Assembly: GCF_026151205.1 (NCBI RefSeq)
Contig: NC_087083.1
Span: forward strand, 9,607,460-9,671,459
Direction of reading: 5' to 3'
Length of the DNA: 64,000 nt
DNA from: Bolinopsis microptera
Taxonomy: Eukaryota > Ctenophora > Tentaculata > Lobata > Bolinopsidae
In this document: piece after piece, positions 1 to 12,432 of the stretch
Layout: every line of letters begins with the position of its first letter
Position numbering within the stretch: the first letter of the stretch is position 1
Made by a program: the position numbers and the translations under genes
The notes under the pieces: generated by a model
What the model was told of the DNA's origin: nothing
Seen by the model: the letters and a program-made list of their open reading frames with translations, nothing else
The model's database searches: none

Positions 1-27
1 ACACTCACGCTCGTTTTCACTCTGCAG

Positions 28-3000
28 AGTATACATTAAAGACGACTTGTCAAGATCCCATATCATATGACGCTGGAGCCTATATTGGAACGTAAGCGAA
101 ACTTTATGATTTTTACTTTGTAAATAAGTTTTAAGTTTACTAAAATAAACGATCATCATCACGATGGTTCCATGTTTCATTTTCTTTCAAATCATTTTGT
201 CTCCTTGTGAAAGCAATTTCTAATATTTGAACAAAAGAACTGATAAGTCACCATATTATCATAAAACCCATACTTCATAAAATTCTAGGTTCTTATGTAC
301 ATGTTCATTGTTCATGAGTCGCTTTAAATTGCTTGAACTGAATCTTTGAAGTTTGAGTTCTTTTTGGCTATAAAGCGATGTATAAATTTTGTTATTATTA
401 TTATATCGGGTCTCAATAAGAGGTCTCGACTGCCTATGCATCAAACATTGGCAATCGGTAATTTTCCTATGGCCCGGAGTCAGCTGACCCTAGGGACCAG
501 AGGATAAAGACGTAGAGACTGTGTGTATCTACAAAAGTGGTTGTTTTTACAAGAGACAGGGCTTGCAATGCAAGGGAAGAAAAATGGGAGAAACAATCAT
601 AAAGTGTATATTATATGAATTAGCAAATAGAAATTCAAACAATCCTACGCTACAATCAAAGTTTATTACACAATTATAATATGTTGTATAGACAAGAAAC
701 AGGGCTTGCAGGGCAAGAAATGGGACACCCAAGAGCTGGCAACAGAGTGTATAATACAGTAATTCAGCAAACACCTATAATTACTAATACCGAAATCTGA
801 ACCACAATTTACCACAATAAATACAATATAAAAAATACTATAAACACAATGTTTATACAAGAATCAGGGCTTGCAGAGCAAGGGAAGAAAAACAAGAGAA
901 ACAACTGCAACAATTGTATATCACAAAGTCCAGAAGATAATCATTACACAAATCTGACACAATTTTCAATACAGTATACTTAATAAATACACAAAGTTCC
1001 CGATATGTACAATGATATGAGTTTAAAGAACTTGTATAAACAAGAGACAGGGCTTGCGGAGCAAGGGGAGAGATACAGGAGGACCAGGCAAAAAGTGTAT
1101 AATACAGTAAAAAATAGACTAAAACTAAAAGAAAACCTACAGTGTTTTAAACACTCAACTAAATATCCAAGACCATCCTGAGAATTCTGGCTGATCCGAG
1201 CAGAGCTGTCTTCTGAAGATTAGAGATGCTCAGATTGCAGTGGACTGCGTCGAGGTGCTTACGAAAGTTTGTGGTGACAGTTCCTAAAGCGCCTACCACC
1301 ACTGGGACAATTGTAACCTTTCGTAAATTCCAGTTCTTCTTAATTTCTCTTTTTAGGTCCTGGTAAGCCAGTATCTTGTCTTGCTCTCTATTATTATTAT
1401 TATATTTCAGGGTATTTTGTATATTCTTCATCACTCTCACCACACTGGGATCAGTACGTGGACCACTTAAAAAGTACATCAGCTGGTTTGTTAAGGAAGT
1501 ACAGTGCGGAGAGGCTGGAGATAACGAACCAGAAGTTGCTTATAATAAGAAAAGAAGTGTAGTGGTCAAAGAGAATACTGAAGGTAAAGTCAAGCTATCA
1601 TTTGCTCCTGCAGCTTGTTCGTCCAGTCATTTACGGACATTTTTGGATCGGTACCTGCAAATTTTCAGATACTCACAAAACTTTGCACAGAAACTTTCCA
1701 AGACATGAATAAATACGTATAATTCAGGATGTTCTAATTATGTAAAAATGGGAAATTTCGCAAGAACAGAATAGAATTTCATTGGATCGATTTTTTAGAG
1801 ATAAACATAGTGATCGGAAACAAGACAGCTGACGATGCTAACATTTTGTTGGATGTTCAGGCATCTTGCCAAAAAGAAGCAGATGAAGACGACACTAGAG
1901 CAGGTTCGTGTTTATTCACTGTTCATTTCGATTTAAATCGCGTTCTTGAAATAGTTTCTTGTGACTGCTTTACTAGCTTATTTTATCTGTTAATTATTAA
2001 TTTATATTTTAAAATAAATGCCGCAAGATAGTGTCCTAACGCCAAATGATCGTAGTTAGGAGTAAGTCTATCACATTAATTCCAGCATAATTAATTTTCA
2101 AAGACCATCTGTATCATTACATTGTCTTATTACTATCCAATAATTTTTCAATACATAATTATTAATTAATTACATGGTAAATGTTTCGAATTTCATCAGA
2201 AGTGTATTTTATTAACAGTTAATAGAACTTATAATTTGAATATCCGTTACAGCTGATTAAAGTTATTCAATTATATTATTGCTGTGTACATTTGATACTA
2301 CTTCTAATTTTAACCATGAACTACTTGACTCAGGGTTCGAGGTTACAGAGAACCTATACGATACAGGGGTAGATCCAGAAGACACAGCGTCTGAAGGACA
2401 CGAGCCTCTGGTCGGTGTTAGGAACGCTTTGTATCGCTTCTATCCTAGTGCTAGAAGTAGTCACGTGGTTTTGGATAAAATCTCGGAAACTTCAGGTTAG
2501 TTACTGGACAAAATACAGTTAACTTTCAGTGAATCTACAGTTAACCTACACTAATCCTACACTAATCCTACACTAATTCTACACTAATTCTACACTTAAC
2601 CTATACTAATCCTACACTAATCCTACACTAATCCTACAGCAACCCAGGTCCTAGAGTCAGTAATAAACAATTTTCTGTTTCAGTTTCAGTGTTGAAGTGC
2701 TTCTCCTTACAGAGGAACATTCAAATCTTAATGGACACGACCGTAAAACCTGGCCAAGTACTTTGTATGAACGGTAAGTTATTATTTAATAATTATTTTA
2801 GTTATCTTAAGTTTACTAAGTTATACATATTATTATTGAATTTATTCAATTATTACTTTTATATTTTAGAATATTACAATTTTTACCAGTTGACTTTTAA
2901 CCTATAACTATGCTAGCTCCAACAATTCCAGTGATCGGCAACTATGTTCTGAGTAACCAATAATTTAATTTAAAATGTAATTTTGAGCTCATTTTCAGAA

Positions 3001-6000
3001 ACTTATTTAATATCAACAAACGATTTAGCACCCTTTGGGCTTTGTCTATTAGATCTGAACAGAATACCTTATCAGAATTATTTCAAATTCTATGTTTATA
3101 ACATAGAACATGTTATAACATGTTTATAACATCACATTTTCAGGGATCAGAAGTCTTAGTATCGGTTGGGTGCTTTTGTCCCACATGTTTCTCGTCCCTC
3201 TACTCGCTTCTCAAGGTACCCCTAGAAAAACTTAATTCCACCGTACCTATTTATTTAATTAATCTACACATTTACACATTTAAATCTACACATTTCACAA
3301 CAAGTTCACAGCATCTCCATATTTCTGTGTTTATACACACTGACTGTTCTCAGATCAACTAGCTTCTGATTACAGGAGATGCGTACCAAGCATTCGTGAA
3401 AGGAAAAAGACGCTCTTTTGATATAATTCTCAACGGCTTCCCTTCTGTGGATAGTTTCTTTGTGATGAGGTACTTTTTCAAGAATTTTTAAGAATATCTA
3501 AGTTTTACAATTCTAGTTTTTATACAAGCAATGTCACACATTCGCCCTACAACACTACAAAATGGGTAACATAAAAGGGCCAATATTAACCTTCTAAATC
3601 AATCAGTCACATTTATTTTTCAATAGAGGATGATGGGATCTTGATCATAAATTTGTCAACAATTTCTATTTTCAGTGGCTTTCTTGTGTCTTTTCTTCTT
3701 ATCAAGAACTTTGAGAAAGGGAAAACTTTCAGAGGAATAGCTGTCGGTTACTACGTTCACAGGTATAATATTCAGATCAACATTTCCAACTTTTCGTGAT
3801 CTTTCTAAGAGAATATTCACAGAAAAAAAATCACATAATTCCAAATTTTGGACCTTTTCCAAACAACACCAAGGATGAATAGTAATTTTATCTGCACTTT
3901 CTCAACTCTCGATCTAATGATATTATTTAAGGTACATACGACTTACTATACCGTATTTGATACTAATGTTATTATTTAAGGTACATACGACTTACTATAC
4001 CGTATTTGATACTAATGTTATTATTTAAGGTACATACGACTTACTATACCGTATTTGATACTAATAATATTATTTAAGGTACATACGACTTACTATACCC
4101 TATTTGATACTAATGTTATTATTTAAGGTACATACGACTTACTATACCGTATTTGATACTAATGTTATTATTTAAGGTACATACGACTTACTATACCGTA
4201 TTTGATACTAATAATATTATTTAAGGTACATACGACTTACTATACCCTATTTGATACTAATGTTATTATTTAAGGTACATACGACTTACTATACCGTATT
4301 TGATACTAATGTTATTATTTAAGGTACATACGACTTACTATACCGTATTTGATACTAATAATATTATTTAAGGTACATACGACTTACTATACCCTATTTG
4401 ATACTAATGTTATTATTTAACTCTCGATCTAATAATATTATTTAAGGTACATACGACTTACTATACCCTATTTGATACTAATAATATTATTTAAGGTACA
4501 TACGACTTACTATACCCTATTTGATACTAATGATAATATTTAAGGTACATACGACTTACTATACCGTATTTGATACTAATGTTATTATTTAAGGTACATA
4601 CGACTTACTATACCGTATTTGATGGTGATACTGATACAAGGGTTCCTCTACAGACAGTATATCACTGGTCCTTTTGCTGATAACTTTACACTTGTTAGTT
4701 TTTAGAATAGTTTCTTTATGTGGTGAATGAATAATTTTTCTCTAATTTTTCTCTAATTTTTCTCTAATTTTTCTCTAATTTTTCTCTAATTTGTCTCTCA
4801 ATTGCTGCGTCGGGATTTTTTTGTTACACAAGTAATGATGTGTGTAATCAAGTCTCTCAATAATTAATATAATTAGACTAATTAAATCACACTATACTTA
4901 TAATTATGAACAGTTAATTATTTAATTATCGCACAGGGATACGAGGGTTGTAAGAAATGGTGGTGGGCTAATCTACTTTATATCAACAACTTTTTACCTT
5001 GGTCCTCGGTAAGCTGTTATTTAAATGTTAACCTTAAAATACTTTTAGACTTAGTAGATTACATTTTCCTCATTACATTATTTAAAAATTTAGTTTTTAT
5101 TTATTCTGTGAACTTTATGTGAACTTTAATTTTTTGATAGCACTTGACCAACAAATTAGGGACCGATTGTAAGCTAGTCAATATACAATTAGGTAATTAA
5201 CTTACATATTAGTCACACTATTTAGCCTAATTTGTTACACTAATTAGCATAATTTGTTACACTAATTAGCCTAATTTGTTACACTAATTAGCCTAATTGA
5301 TCACGCTAATTAGCCTAATTGATCACGCTAATTAGCCTAATTGATCACACTAATTAGCCTAATTGATCATACTAATTAGATGATAATTACCCGCATATTT
5401 CCCAGCCAGCTAAATGTGTGGGACAATCCTGGTACTTGGCTAATGACATGCAGTTCTTTATAGTAGCCCCACTTTTTATATGGTTGCTATGGAAATCACC
5501 TGTATTAGGTAAGCTGTGATACTTTATAGTAGCCCCACTTTTTATATGGTTGCTATGGAAATCACCTGTATTTGGTAAGCTGTGATACTTTATAGTAGCC
5601 CCACTTTTTATATGGTTGCTATGGAAATCACCTGTATTAGGTAAGCTGTGATACTTTATAGTAGCCCCACTTTTTATATGGTTGCTATGGAAATCACCTG
5701 TATTTGGTAAGCTGTGATACTTTATAGTAGCCCCACTTTTTATATGGTTGCTATGGAAATCACCTGTATTAGGTAAGCTGTGATACTTTATAGTAGCCCC
5801 ACTTTTTATATGGTTGCTATGGAAATCACCCGTATTAGGTAAGCTCTGACACTTTTATTTATAGTGCGCCCCTTTTTATCTAAACGTAGTTCCAACTGAG
5901 CAATACTTATAATAATACTATAAAACCCCGATTTATCGCGGAGTTTTGGGAAAGGAGAAGCCTTGGTCAATCAAGATTATAGCTTGTAAGATTAGGGTAA

Positions 6001-9000
6001 CTTTATATTGTTACTTACTTTACTTTACTTTATGGATAATGGATAATGATTAATGACACGTGATATAATATCACGTGATATGACACGTGGCACCATCTTC
6101 AGGTAACCTTGTACTGTGGGTGACTGTGCTCGTGTCCATGTTGGCTGCTGGTGTTGCTACTTGGTACTACAAATTCGCCACCTCCCCACTCAGGTACAGT
6201 ACACCAAACAGTATTTAATTTTAACTATTCTACACACTTTGTTAGTCTATAATCACTACTTTACTTGAATAATATTACCAGTGCATCCCTACGAATAGCT
6301 GATTATTCATTATGGGCCACCCTGGAGTTCCTCATTATTCACCATATATTACATTTCAATGGATAATGGACATCACATCACGTGATCATATGTAATGTGA
6401 TACATCACATGATATTACATGTGATACATCACGTGACCCCATATAACCAGGGCAGGAGTGTACGGTAAAGAGTTTCAGTACTACTACACAAAACCCTACT
6501 TCCGTTTTATTCCCTATCTTGTGGGCATATTCGGGGGTTGGCTCTACCATAAGTACGCCAAGAGAATGGAACAACTTGCTAAAATGAAACCAGTTAGTTG
6601 AGAGATAGTCACGTGACATGTGATTGGCACGTGACATTTGTCTGGGTGATGACTAATGTGACATGTTGTATTGTATCTTGATCTAGCGCAACTCGCAATC
6701 AAATAACACGTGAAATGCTAATTTATCTGTTAGTGTGTTTAAGACACGTGACCAGTCAGCAGACATGTGACTATTGACACGTGTTTTTGTTATGGTTGTT
6801 AGTTGTTGGCTCCCAACGAGTTATAATGAATCAAAGTTATTAAAACTGCAATGTTATTCAAGACGATCATTAATCATATTCAATGATTCATAAGTTTTGT
6901 TATTATTCGACTGTGAATAACAGGGAAATTATTTTGAAAATGATTGAAATTAATGCAGATATTGCTTGAAATTAATGTATGCAAAGCGCTGTTGATTTTT
7001 AAAAACCAGTATAGATAACCACTTGAAGCTGTCTGTAAAGATTTTGTAGGGTCCAGTACTAATATCACGCTTTCTACCTTTCTAAGTTTCTAGGAGACTT
7101 GTCTAATGTCTACACTATTTAAACGTCTAATTTATCATTGGCTGTATCATTTCTACTAGAGTACTAGATCATCTCAAACAATGTCTTCACTCTGCATTTA
7201 AATAGTTAATTATAATAACTACATTTAAATAATCAATTTCCATAACTTACATACTTGATATGGGCTGAGTATTGTAACAGATGTAAATGTTACAACCCAA
7301 GGCACTAGCAAGAGGGAATGCACCTAACTACGTCACTTCAGCAGATAAGAGATAAGAATCTGTACCTTCTATTTCATATCGATAGTCTTGTTGTAGCGCT
7401 TTTGCCTCTGGTAAAATCAGTGATGCGCGGCTCAGCAAAGACTTCTCAAATAAGACGTGCTCCTTCATAAACTAGCTCGTGTATTTGAGGTAACCTTATA
7501 TTCACGTTATCTTCAGGGGGAATCTAATAACGTTTCACATATATGACTCCAGTTAACTGTAAGATAGTGACAATTTGAATACGGAAATGGCTCTTGGCCA
7601 ACTAAAAATTGAAATTCTTGCCTCTTTTTTAATTTGATAGCCTTATTCTGTTTCCCCTAAATTACTTCTTACTTTAATTTAGTACCTGGCTCGTAACTTG
7701 TTTACATGTTACAGGTGACAACAGCATTTTTGAAACATGATATAAGGCCCAGGCACCCCATATCCTGAAATACATACCGAAAACCGCATTAAGTTCAACT
7801 GTAAACCTACATATCAAACTACCAACTCAATTATACTCATATTATCCGCTGGATTTGATGATGTTAACTTAATTATTAAGGTTTCTTAAAAATGATATCG
7901 CATTCAACTCATGAAGAGATTCTTACAATCATATTTACAGACTTTCAGATAAACTCGCTGTTAAAAAATGTGTATTTTAACTGCTCAGTTTTCACTCGAA
8001 AAAACCATCATTTTAGTTGCATTGGCCCTTGTCCATAAAAGTTATAATGTTTTCTTCCTGATCTTCTTAATTTAATATTGTGGAATCTGGTGGATTCGTG
8101 TAGTGTTTTTGAGTCTCATGATTTGATAGTTCTTTTATTCAAATTTCTGATTGTTTCTGAATAGACTCAGTGAAGACAAATTCTAATGGAAATAAATAGC
8201 TGAATAACGTATCGACATTTCTACGTCATACTCATATTCTCAAATTATTTGTTATATAGTAGTGTTGAAAGTATTAAAACTGTTTTAATACTTTCAACAC
8301 TACTATATAACAAATAATTTGAGAATATGAGTATGACGTAGAAATGTCGATACGTTATTCAGCTATTTATTTCCATTAGAATTTGTCTTCACTGAGTCTA
8401 TTCAGAAACAATCAGAAATTTGAATAAAAGAACTATTAATATTGTGGGCTATGATTTATAACTCCTAATCTAAAAACAAAAAAGAGGAATGGCCCACCTG
8501 GTGATAGGGCCTGCCACCAGCTTCCGCCTTCCTTAGGGTAAATTTCAGCGTACCAACCCTTTCTTCACATCCGTATTAAACCGATATCTTTTCAACGCAT
8601 AAGTTTCCAAATAAATGTCTTGGTTGCTTATCTCAAGAAACGCTGCAGCTGAGTATTAGTTTTATCTTAGTATTGGTGTTATTTTTATTATTATCATATT
8701 CATTTTTGCACATGTGATAAAACCTTTTGAACCCATTAGGGTCATCGAAACTGTTAAACGAACCATTCTCGAAAAGATTAAAATAATTGAACGTAACTAA
8801 TTTGAGTCTGAATGTATTTCAATATTGTGGATTGATTGATTGTTGGAACTTTGGAAGTTATGATTTTACAAAATGGTCGGTCTATAATTAAATGTTGAAA
8901 TCAGGTAATTTGCTTCAGCATGGCTATACATGTTATCTAGATATCTATAACATGATATCTATACAATATAATCATGTTTATTGATCATAATTATCATTTC

Positions 9001-10429
9001 CGAAGGTATGTAGATGAAGTATCCAGTATGAATTGATGATTAACGTGAACAAATTATAATAAGATCAGTCCGAAAGAACACTGTGTCATTTTGGTTGGAT
9101 ATACTACCTTTCCTATCATTTAAATAAATGTCACACTTTATACCGACAATTTAAAATGCAAATAATTTAATAATAATGATAATAAAAATAACCTTGGTTT
9201 CAGCTGACGAAGCTTGTGTTGTCAGTACAGTTGTGGGCTGTTACAATAGCTATAGAGTACGCGGTAATATTCGGGACACATAACGATGCAGGGATTGGTA
9301 TGTTTAAAAAATGTTTTGTTTGGATTATGACAATTATTTATTTAGTTATGCAAGCAATTAGTTAGATTAACTAGTTAACTAATTAATTAATTTACCAATT
9401 TACCAATTAACCAATTAACCAACAACTTCCATAGCGCCGACAGTAGAATCCCCGGGAGTTACAATACCGTATGCTATATTCGGGAGGGTGGGCTGGGCTG
9501 GTGCTCTACTCACACAGATATTCCTCTGTCAGGCTGGACTCGGAGGTTCGAGGAATTTAAATTTATAGATTTTACACTTAACTTTAACAGTTAATTATGA
9601 CTGTGTTTGTTTGTGAGATTTGTGTGACCAACGTCTGCGCCAAAATTCAATTATTAAACAAACGGACGAGTTTGATTATTGCCCTTATTTGGGCATCACA
9701 TGACAGGGTAAATATTCTTACAATGGTCAATGAGCAAGTAAGTTTAACATAACATTGTGTTTGACAGGTCCTATAAATGACTTCCTGAGCTGGAGGGGGT
9801 GGTTACCGCTGTCTCGTCTCACATACTCTGTCTATCTTCTACACTACGGGATCAACATCGCCTGGGTGGCTCAACTCCGTCATGTTTACAGCTACAGTCC
9901 TGACTTTCAGTCGGTTAGTGTGGTCACGTGATAGTGTGATGTCGTCACGTGATAGTGTAATGACGTCACGAAAAAGTGTGATGACGTCACGAAACAGCGT
10001 GGCGATCTTATGATATACCGTCATGTGACATTTAGTGAATGATATTGTAATGATGATGTCACGCGACATTAAGTGAAGGATACTGTCGTGATGACGTCAT
10101 CACGTCACGTGACACATTTAGTTAACATTTCCTGTTTTCAGGTGGTCATCTTCCTTGGTCTTATAGCAACTGTAAACTTTTGTGGAGTGTTACTGTTTCT
10201 CTTTGTCGAGCAACCGTCTGCTAATCTGGAGAAACTGCTCCTTCCTGCACCTCGACCTCCTAGGAATGTTGCTACAAACATTCCTGATCAGAAGAGGAAC
10301 ATACCTGAGCACAGCGATCAAGTTGAACAGAAAATGGAGGTTCCTGAAGAGCTTGGAGAAATTCCTGATCACAACGGCCACGGGGATTTTGTTCAGACTG
10401 CTGAAGAGAAACTGGAAATTCCTGACTAG
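28..10429 (+). CDS. NRF-6-like (nose resistant to fluoxetine) acyltransferase-3 membrane protein, 5' end missing
   Basis: Multi-pass membrane protein of the acyltransferase-3/NRF-6 family, which moves acyl groups or lipids across membranes (family knowledge; substrate unknown). Seventeen exons, all phases agreeing: 28-91, 1411-1583, 1799-1903, 2334-2495, 2690-2773, 3144-3215, 3376-3469, 3676-3762, 4594-4693, 4937-5008, 5406-5508, 6103-6193, 6451-6592, 9204-9297, 9435-9545, 9768-9913, 10142-10429, giving 661 residues and a stop. Family landmarks in order: first membrane helix after YDAGAYIG, CFSLQRNIQIL, GIRSLSIGWVLLSH with the usual His, SVDSFFVMSGFLVSFLL, RYIRLTIPY, WWWANLLYINNFLP, WYLANDMQFF, RLTYSVYLLHYGI and FVEQPSANLEKLL. 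The tail is hydrophilic with repeated IPD/IPE triplets. The N-terminal Cys-rich NRF domain lies upstream of the window. Two exons (4594 and 5406) carry tandem arrays of their own splice edge. Family assignment is firm; the exon at 1411 is less certain because it abuts a LINE relic. Confidence 0.88.
547..1110. repeat. Dispersed tandem repeat with a GACAGGGCTTGCA core
   Basis: Four copies of a segment with the core GACAGGGCTTGCA followed by GCAAGGGAAGAAA lie near 551, 690, 861 and 1040, about 140-180 bp apart and divergent. They sit directly downstream (minus sense) of the LINE relic at 1159-1395 and could be its 3' untranslated region or an intronic minisatellite of the acyltransferase gene. 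Confidence 0.6.
1159..1395 (-). mobile_element. LINE reverse-transcriptase C-terminal relic
   Basis: Minus-strand reading contains REQDKILAYQDLKREIKK, VTIVPVVVGALGTVTTN and LQKTALLGSARILRMVLDI before a stop. This is the conserved C-terminal end of a non-LTR retrotransposon polyprotein common in invertebrate genomes (recognised by motif, not alignment). Only the last ~80 residues remain, so it is 5'-truncated. The open frame runs on to 1479, but that extension is antisense to the transmembrane exon of the acyltransferase gene at 1411-1583, so I end the element near 1395. Confidence 0.65.
2515..2645. repeat. 11-12 bp minisatellite in an acyltransferase intron
   Basis: About ten copies of an ACACTAATCCT-type unit fill most of the intron between the exons ending at 2495 and starting at 2690. 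Some copies are ACACTAATTCT. No splice edge is contained in the unit. Confidence 0.75.
3931..4610 (+). repeat. 49-bp exon-edge array: 14 copies of an acceptor plus exon start
   Basis: Fourteen copies of a 49-bp unit (starts at 3931, 3981, 4030, 4079, 4128, 4177, 4226, 4275, 4324, 4373, 4447, 4496, 4545, 4594). Each holds TTATTTAAG followed by GTACATACGACTTACTATAC, which encodes the RYIRLTIPY start of the acyltransferase exon. Only the last copy (4594) runs on into the full exon. Copies differ mainly at CCG/CCC and show a three-copy (147-bp) higher-order rhythm. A 25-bp interruption lies near 4420. The period is not a multiple of three and read-through meets a TAA, so upstream copies are decoy acceptors. 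Confidence 0.92.
4735..4800. repeat. 11-bp TTTTTCTCTAA minisatellite
   Basis: Six copies of TTTTTCTCTAA in the intron after the exon ending at 4693; purely intronic. Confidence 0.8.
5210..5380. repeat. ~20-bp CACTAATTAGCCTAATT minisatellite
   Basis: About eight copies of CACTAATTAGCCTAATTGAT and its TTTGTTA variant fill the intron ahead of the acceptor at 5405. Confidence 0.8.
5455..5852 (+). repeat. 66-bp exon-edge array: six copies of an exon end plus donor
   Basis: Six copies with TAGTAGCCCC starting at 5461, 5527, 5593, 5659, 5725 and 5791. Each unit holds the last part of the acyltransferase exon (FIVAPLFIWLLWKSPVL) followed by the donor GTAAGCTGTG. The first copy is joined to the unique exon start at 5406. 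The period is divisible by three, but every junction carries an in-frame TGA, so only the first donor leaves the frame open. Copies alternate between TATTAG and TATTTG at the junction. Confidence 0.92.
6593..9203. other. Large acyltransferase intron, no gene seen
   Basis: A 2.6-kb intron between exons 6451-6592 and 9204-9297. It contains scattered CACGTG/CACGTGA motifs near 6600-6780, AT-rich sequence and the foldback element near 8080-8440. I see no open frame with codon structure. Confidence 0.6.
8080..8440. mobile_element. Palindromic foldback MITE (copy 1)
   Basis: Two arms of about 155 bp meet at 8279-8282 with almost no loop. The left arm reads GAATAACGTATCGACATTTC and the right arm gives its exact complement. 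The left side extends further out to about 8080 (TGGATTCGTGTAGTG), which the right side of this copy lacks. A second, more diverged copy lies at 31946-32215 and a fragment near 63606. There is no coding capacity, so it is a non-autonomous element or large hairpin-forming repeat. Confidence 0.88.
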
Positions 10430-10550
10430 AGCGATAAAATCCTGATCAGAAAAAGGGAATTCATGGACAAAACGAAAAGCAGTGAACCATTAACCAGGCA
10501 AAATGGATTCAAAAATTAACTTTTAGACCCTTTGGTTGCCTCCGATAGCA

Positions 10551-10551
<1 letters not shown>

Positions 10552-10629
<78 letters not shown>
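10552..10629. repeat. 78-base homopolymer G tract
   Basis: Seventy-eight consecutive G residues, 120 bp past the acyltransferase stop codon. Other long G/C runs lie at 11212-11230, 11297-11311, 15863-15885 and 19763-19780. Length of such a run is prone to sequencing or assembly error. Confidence 0.95.
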
Positions 10630-10630
<1 letters not shown>

Positions 10631-11163
10631 ACCTTAAATAAACCCCAACTTTTCAGATTGGTTACTGAATCAATCCCATTGTCGCTTGTTAACCACTTAT
10701 GTGAACAATGAATCTTACAAAACGTTTAGCTGTTAGCCCAGGTCATTATCCTTAAAGCCTTAACTAGCCGTCTCCAAGCCGACCAATTACACAAGGTTGC
10801 CCAGTTTGTTGTATCGAACTTCTGTTTTTATTTGTACGACTTGTTAGTCTTGAGGATTACATACTTAGCTCCAGCTAAACGAGTAATTAATGTTGATTAA
10901 TTTGTAGATTTGAATTTTTGAGGGTTTTGTTGCTGTGAAAGTTTTCATCGTGATTTAAACTTTGTTTCGTATTAAGCTATCGCTCAGTATTTGCATCATG
11001 TCTATTTCAAAACATTTTTTGACTTCAGAATGACGGTAATAATTATTAATTACCAATTACTAATTACTTAATTACTCCGTTATGACCGGTTATCAAATTC
11101 CTGTCGTCTGCGATCAACAATAAACATGTATGCTGAGCGGTAAACCAAATGCTCGGCGAGATA

Positions 11164-11335
11164 GGGGTCGTTCACATAATATTACATAATCACTTTTTGG
11201 ACAATTTTTAACCCCCCCCCTCCCCCCCTCCGTAATCAGTTTTACACACAGCTATTGTGTCAAAATTACCCTATCGTATTCATTTGGAAACCCCGTCCCC
11301 CCCCCCCCCCCTTCGGCTGATTACGTAACGACCCC
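11164..11335. mobile_element. MITE with GGGGTCGTTCA/…ACGACCCC ends (copy 1)
   Basis: About 172 bp starting GGGGTCGTTCACATAAT and ending ATTACGTAACGACCCC, which are inverted repeats of each other. Two C-runs lie inside. Related partial copies are at 19714-19866 and near 37327. No coding capacity. Confidence 0.75.
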
Positions 11336-12181
11336 ATACCTAGTTCTCATTGAGTTTAAAACTGTTCCAGTTGGTATCTAAAAAACTGAAAGCAAATTGT
11401 CTCGGTAAATCCAGCTGTTAAAAGACTCTAGATTCTAGAATCTTCTCTCGTCCTCCGTAGTCACATAATAAGATAATATTGAGTCATTAAAATCACGTGA
11501 CACATTCAGTAAAACAGAGTTATGCACTGTTTCGTGAAGTAAAACTGTTAAACGTAAGTTAAACAAACCCACAATACCACTTATAGAGCGAGTAGTATTA
11601 TTGTGTGCACCTTAACAAGCACTCCAGCCTCTCCGCAGTGCTCAATTTTAAAGCATGCTGTAAATCTCCTAATATCATCTCAAGTTATGTGACTGCTGTG
11701 CAGCACTTATGATATTCGAGGAGGAATATATAAAGAATTTCCTGAATATATATCATTATCAGAGGAGTGATGTGTTTAATGCATGCTTTATATTTTCAAA
11801 TTGATACTTGCGAACCGTGACTTGATTTTGTACATAATTTGATTCTCATATAAAGGTTTTGATATTTTTATTCTGTTTTTGACCATTAGATTAATGAGAT
11901 TGTTTATTTGCGTTGAGCTAAAAGATACTTCATAATAATAAAAGAGCCATTTGCTTTAAAATATAAGAATAAAAACTGCAATTCTGTTTCAAGTAATCGG
12001 AAGTTGAGAGATAAACTTAAAATCAGGTATCGCCAGCACACTGTCACACTTCAGCTAAAGTATGCAATGCTTGCTTCAATGTCCTATAGAATTTTAAAAT
12101 GTACTGGTAAAAATAAGGCCCTTTTAAGTTCTTCATAATGTATCATGGCGTTTAGAAACAAATAAATATACTCCTAGTACG

Positions 12182-12314
12182 CAGGGACAAAAGAAAGTCG
12201 CGATTATTTTGCCCAAAAATCGCGGTACAAGTTAAGCAGACGACGTATAAAATTTGTCGCAAAGAATGGGAAAAATCGCGATCCCGCACATGCCGCGATT
12301 TAATTTTGTCCCTG
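12182..12314. mobile_element. hAT-like MITE with 8-bp target duplication
   Basis: A 133-bp element that begins CAGGGACAAAAGAAAGTCGC and ends with the matching inverted repeat TTAATTTTGTCCCTG. It is flanked by a perfect 8-bp direct repeat, CTAGTACG (12174-12181 and 12315-12322). An 8-bp duplication and CAGGG ends are typical of hAT elements. The fresh duplication implies a fairly recent insertion. Confidence 0.9.
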
Positions 12315-12432
12315 CTAGTACGTGATATTTACTCCTAGTATGTGATATTTAAAGTTTACTAACAGACAACTCTACTCCTAGTACGTGATGTTTACATTTT
12401 CCGTTTACTAACAAGTTAGTTTCCCAGTAGAG

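Larger units (their letters stand above)
10430..12432. other. Intergenic spacer between acyltransferase and PGYxGxIP gene
   Basis: No supported gene. It holds a 78-base G run, a GTCGTTCA-type MITE and a hAT-like MITE, detailed separately. The promoter of the downstream gene must lie in the last part, but I recognise no core element. Confidence 0.6.

Noticed and set aside
1396-1479. Extension of the LINE reading frame (MYFLSGPRTDPSVVR)
   Set aside because: Antisense to the transmembrane exon 1411-1583, whose phase and hydrophobic helix fit the acyltransferase.
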